Positions 5,987-7,981 of a stretch of 7,981 nucleotides of DNA are shown here, in pieces. The translations under genes and the position numbers were made by a program. Source of the stretch: an uncultured Lentisphaeria bacterium (GTDB taxonomy: Bacteria; Verrucomicrobiota; Lentisphaeria; Victivallales; UBA1829); NCBI GenBank assembly GCA_905197955.1, contig CAJKAR010000083.1, forward strand, positions 1 to 7,981, given 5' to 3'. Under the pieces are notes generated by a model. The model was not told the origin of the DNA and searched no databases. It saw only the letters and a program-made list of their open reading frames with translations. Positions within the stretch are counted from its first letter, which is position 1, and the number at the start of each line of letters is the position of its first letter.

Positions 5987-6442
5987 AAGCTATATATGCC
6001 CGATTTGAATTTACTATGTCTTTCCTCAATCGCAACAAGAGCTTGAAAGCGAACGAAGAAGGAAGAGTTAATCAACGAATTGTGTCCGGCAGAACGGAAA
6101 TATCTGAATATGATGGATAAATCCAATCCCCCCAAAAGCATTCATATCTGCGGCGGTCAATTCGCCAATCGGCAATTGGCGAATTGATCGAATCCTGTTT
6201 TTACCAAGGATTTATCTACCCCAAGGCTTCCTTTTATGGTAAGGATATTATCGCCCTGAAATTCCTTCCCTCTTCCCCAAAAGACTGTCGCATATATTTG
6301 ATATTGCTGGGAGAAAAGCCTTGCAAAACCGACAAATTCCCCTGCAGTCCCCTGATAAATTCTTCGATGGCTTTTCCTCATTCCGACATTCGCAGAAATA
6401 TAACGGTTGATATAAGTGCATAATAACTTGAAAAAGCAACTA
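5700..6442. other. gene-poor region between the ParB-like and relaxase blocks
   Basis: About 740 bases in which I can support no gene. Open frames on both strands are short, lack ribosome binding sites and read like noise. Composition lies between the island and the flanks. It holds the 7-bp hairpin at 5773-5790 and the strong palindrome at 6157-6187. It may be a decayed region or a control region (origin or transfer site). Confidence 0.5.
6157..6187. repeat. 13-bp perfect inverted repeat
   Basis: TCAATTCGCCAAT (6157-6169) and ATTGGCGAATTGA (6175-6187) are exact reverse complements around a 5-base spacer, CGGCA. As RNA the stem could extend by a G-U, a G-C and a C-G pair (6154-6156 with 6188-6190). 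There is no T-run on either side, so it is a poor terminator. It could be a protein-binding site in an origin, transfer region or operator. No gene is assigned next to it. Confidence 0.7.
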
Positions 6443-6802
6443 TCATTCTTGATTTACCGATGCTTTTACATTTACGCCTTCGACCGGATAAATACACCGG
6501 ACACGCTCAAGCTGCAACATGCCGTAGAGTTGTTTCTGCGGAGCTGCCGCCGCGATTGTGAACGAGACTCCAAGCGAAGTATGAATCTCGATCACCCGGA
6601 AAGAGCGGTCGGATTTCACCAGCGCCACATGCACCCACGGGATCAGAAATTCCTCCAGCTCCGTCACGACCCGCAGACGCGGCAGGACATGGGCGCTCCT
6701 CTGCCAGCAGACGCTCAAATCCAATTCCCTGTCAATCGAATCCCATTCCATGTCCGGGCTTACTCCGCCGCCGTTCCGTTCGTTCCTGCTCTCTGTTTTC
6801 AT
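6443..6802 (-). CDS. 119-residue hypothetical gene overlapping the relaxase 3' end
   Basis: Function unknown. The start is firmly set by GGAGGT (6813-6808) five bases before ATG 6802, the strongest ribosome binding site in the window. The first 71 bases overlap the end of the relaxase gene in another frame, so the two are probably translated from one message. Residues 1-20 (MKTESRNERNGGGVSPDMEW) look flexible. The rest is compact and beta-rich: ELDLSVCWQRSAHVLPRLRV, EEFLIPWVHVALVKSDRSFR, VIEIHTSLGVSF and LERVRCIYPVEGVNVKASV. There is no signal peptide or membrane span. Position right after a MobF relaxase suggests a small conjugation accessory protein, by context only. Confidence 0.7.
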   Translation of the reverse strand: MKTESRNERNGGGVSPDMEWDSIDRELDLSVCWQRSAHVLPRLRVVTELEEFLIPWVHVALVKSDRSFRVIEIHTSLGVSFTIAAAAPQKQLYGMLQLERVRCIYPVEGVNVKASVNQE

Positions 6803-7981
6803 TGTTGACCTCCGTTCCATATTTTTGATAGAATTGACGCTCGAATTCTTCCAGTTCGCGTAATTCGGCATCTGTTTTCGGGTTGATTTCTTCCGTTTGA
6901 ACACCGGACTTTTCCGGCACGACTGCCGAAGCCTCCCGCTTCTGCAAATCCTCTTCTTCCTGCCGGGCGATTGCCTGGCGATTCTGATAGGAACCGTTCA
7001 GCAACAGCATCTTTGAAAGCGCCGCCCTGGTTCTCTTTGTGATTTTGTGCAGGACATCCCGGAGTTTGTCCTGCCAGCATTTCCGCACCAGCTGATGCGG
7101 GTCGGGACGACACTCCTGCGTGATCTGTTCTGCGGATTTCCGAACCGGGATCTTCGTAATTTCTCCCGAGGCAAGCAGGTCATGAACGGAAAGACGTTCT
7201 GTCCGGATCGCCATCAGTTTCTTTTTGAAATACTCCTTTTCCGGTACATGCAAGGCAAGGTTGAACTTCCCGCGCGAGCAACCGACATAAAACGCCTGTT
7301 TCGACATCTTTTCCGCCGCGACAACCACGTTTTTCGAGGTCATTCCCTGCGATGCATGGGAAGTCATCACCCAGCCGTATTTCAGCCCCCAGAAACTCTC
7401 CGGCAGCCGGATCGTGGTCAACTCCCGCCGGTTGGAATCCAGCAGAAGATATTCGTTCCGGTTGCCCGTCGCAATCGCCAGACTGCCGTTGTTGATCTTG
7501 TATTCCGGCGTCCGCAGATTCACCGTAAAACGAACAATATCACCTCTTCCGACCGGCAGGGAAACGGTGTTTCCGGCATCAATACTGTTGCGGATTGCTG
7601 ACGGCTTCACCGTTTTGCCGTTGCTCAAAACGAGCTTGCCTTCCTCGATTTTCAAGACCTCCGCCATTTCGCCCGGTTTGGCGACATCCTTGACTTTCGT
7701 ATTGAAGAAAATCTTCATGCCGACCTGATAATTTTCGATGTTGCCAAGCTGCGGCTTGGTCCAGCCCCAGGAACGGAACGATTCCACCGGATTGGCCTCA
7801 TCGTTCACGATCCGACCGGCGGCTTTCATTTTCTGCCGGATCATATCCGTCAAAAGATCGCATTCTTTGTTGGTCGGCGAAACCGCGATGCAGTCCAGCG
7901 GGCGCCTGCCGTCATCAGTCAGTTTTACAAAATCCTCTGCGGCGCGTTCCAGATAAGCCGCCTTGTCCTCGTGAATGTAAC
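6732..7981 (-). CDS. MobF (TraI/TrwC-type) relaxase-helicase, C-terminal part
   Basis: Partial: the frame is open to the right edge and about 415 residues are visible. MobF proteins nick the transfer origin through N-terminal tyrosines and unwind DNA with a C-terminal superfamily 1 helicase, acting in the cytoplasm with the conjugation pore. Seen here: an AVSPTNKE motif (about 7886-7863, like VVxPTHAE in TrwC/TraI helicases), a long beta-rich insert with VGRGDIVRFTVN, then SHASQGMTSKNVVV (motif V-like, from 7361) and FYVGCSRGKFNLALHV (motif VI-like, from about 7292). These end the helicase core. The remaining ~180 residues are helical, rich in Arg, Glu and Gln, ending GHGMGFD. The nicking domain and Walker A would lie beyond the window. 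The TTG at 7853 is internal, not a start. A 119-residue gene overlaps the 3' end. Confidence 0.88.
   Translation of the reverse strand, partial: YIHEDKAAYLERAAEDFVKLTDDGRRPLDCIAVSPTNKECDLLTDMIRQKMKAAGRIVNDEANPVESFRSWGWTKPQLGNIENYQVGMKIFFNTKVKDVAKPGEMAEVLKIEEGKLVLSNGKTVKPSAIRNSIDAGNTVSLPVGRGDIVRFTVNLRTPEYKINNGSLAIATGNRNEYLLLDSNRRELTTIRLPESFWGLKYGWVMTSHASQGMTSKNVVVAAEKMSKQAFYVGCSRGKFNLALHVPEKEYFKKKLMAIRTERLSVHDLLASGEITKIPVRKSAEQITQECRPDPHQLVRKCWQDKLRDVLHKITKRTRAALSKMLLLNGSYQNRQAIARQEEEDLQKREASAVVPEKSGVQTEEINPKTDAELRELEEFERQFYQKYGTEVNNENREQERTERRRSKPGHGMGFD

Noticed and set aside
6157..6423. Short frames on both strands across the palindrome (plus 6184-6423, minus 6381-6157)
   Set aside because: No ribosome binding site on either strand, and they compete for the same DNA. 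The minus-strand version reads somewhat like protein, but nothing is recognisable.
7047..7601. 184-codon plus-strand frame opposite the relaxase
   Set aside because: Shadow of the helicase coding sequence, whose motifs are unmistakable on the minus strand.

Overview
The window looks like accessory DNA from a conjugative or mobilisable element (plasmid or integrated conjugative element) of a bacterium with moderate GC. The firmest marker is the C-terminal part of a MobF (TraI/TrwC-type) relaxase-helicase running off the right edge. Genes use clear Shine-Dalgarno sequences (GGAG or GGAGGT, mostly 9-10 bases before ATG), which argues against Bacteroidota. A PVC-group host such as a gut Lentisphaerota is a guess from overall style only.

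Left part, plus strand (about 1-3281). A roughly 65-nt folded leader precedes a three-gene run: a 50-residue protein, a 256-residue unknown protein, and a 247-residue protein with a Lar-like zinc ribbon. A second copy of the leader (29 identical bases plus a conserved fold) precedes a 144-residue basic protein made of two copies of a ~49-residue unit. A rho-independent terminator closes that gene. Next comes the C-terminal remnant of a mobile-element primase-like protein, apparently truncated and frameshifted at its 5' end.

Middle (about 3290-4830), minus strand. A sharply AT-rich island holds two overlapping genes (TAATG junction; 169 and 293 residues) that I cannot assign. It has the form of a two-gene cargo cassette such as a defence or toxin-antitoxin module, and is the best candidate for an undescribed system. 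Its upstream edge runs into the 3' end of a ParB-like gene.

Right part, minus strand (4771-7981). The ParB-like gene has a degenerate ParB domain, a long charged coiled-coil region and a recognisable sigma70-type promoter. It is followed by about 800 bases with no convincing gene but with a near-perfect 13-bp palindrome. Then comes a 119-residue gene with a very strong ribosome binding site that overlaps the 3' end of the relaxase gene, and the relaxase fragment itself.

Taken together this is conjugation machinery on the right, small plasmid-type accessory genes under a shared RNA leader on the left, and a horizontally acquired AT-rich cassette between them, flanked by damaged genes on both sides. 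The plus-strand and minus-strand blocks converge at about 3281-3305 with no obvious terminator between them.
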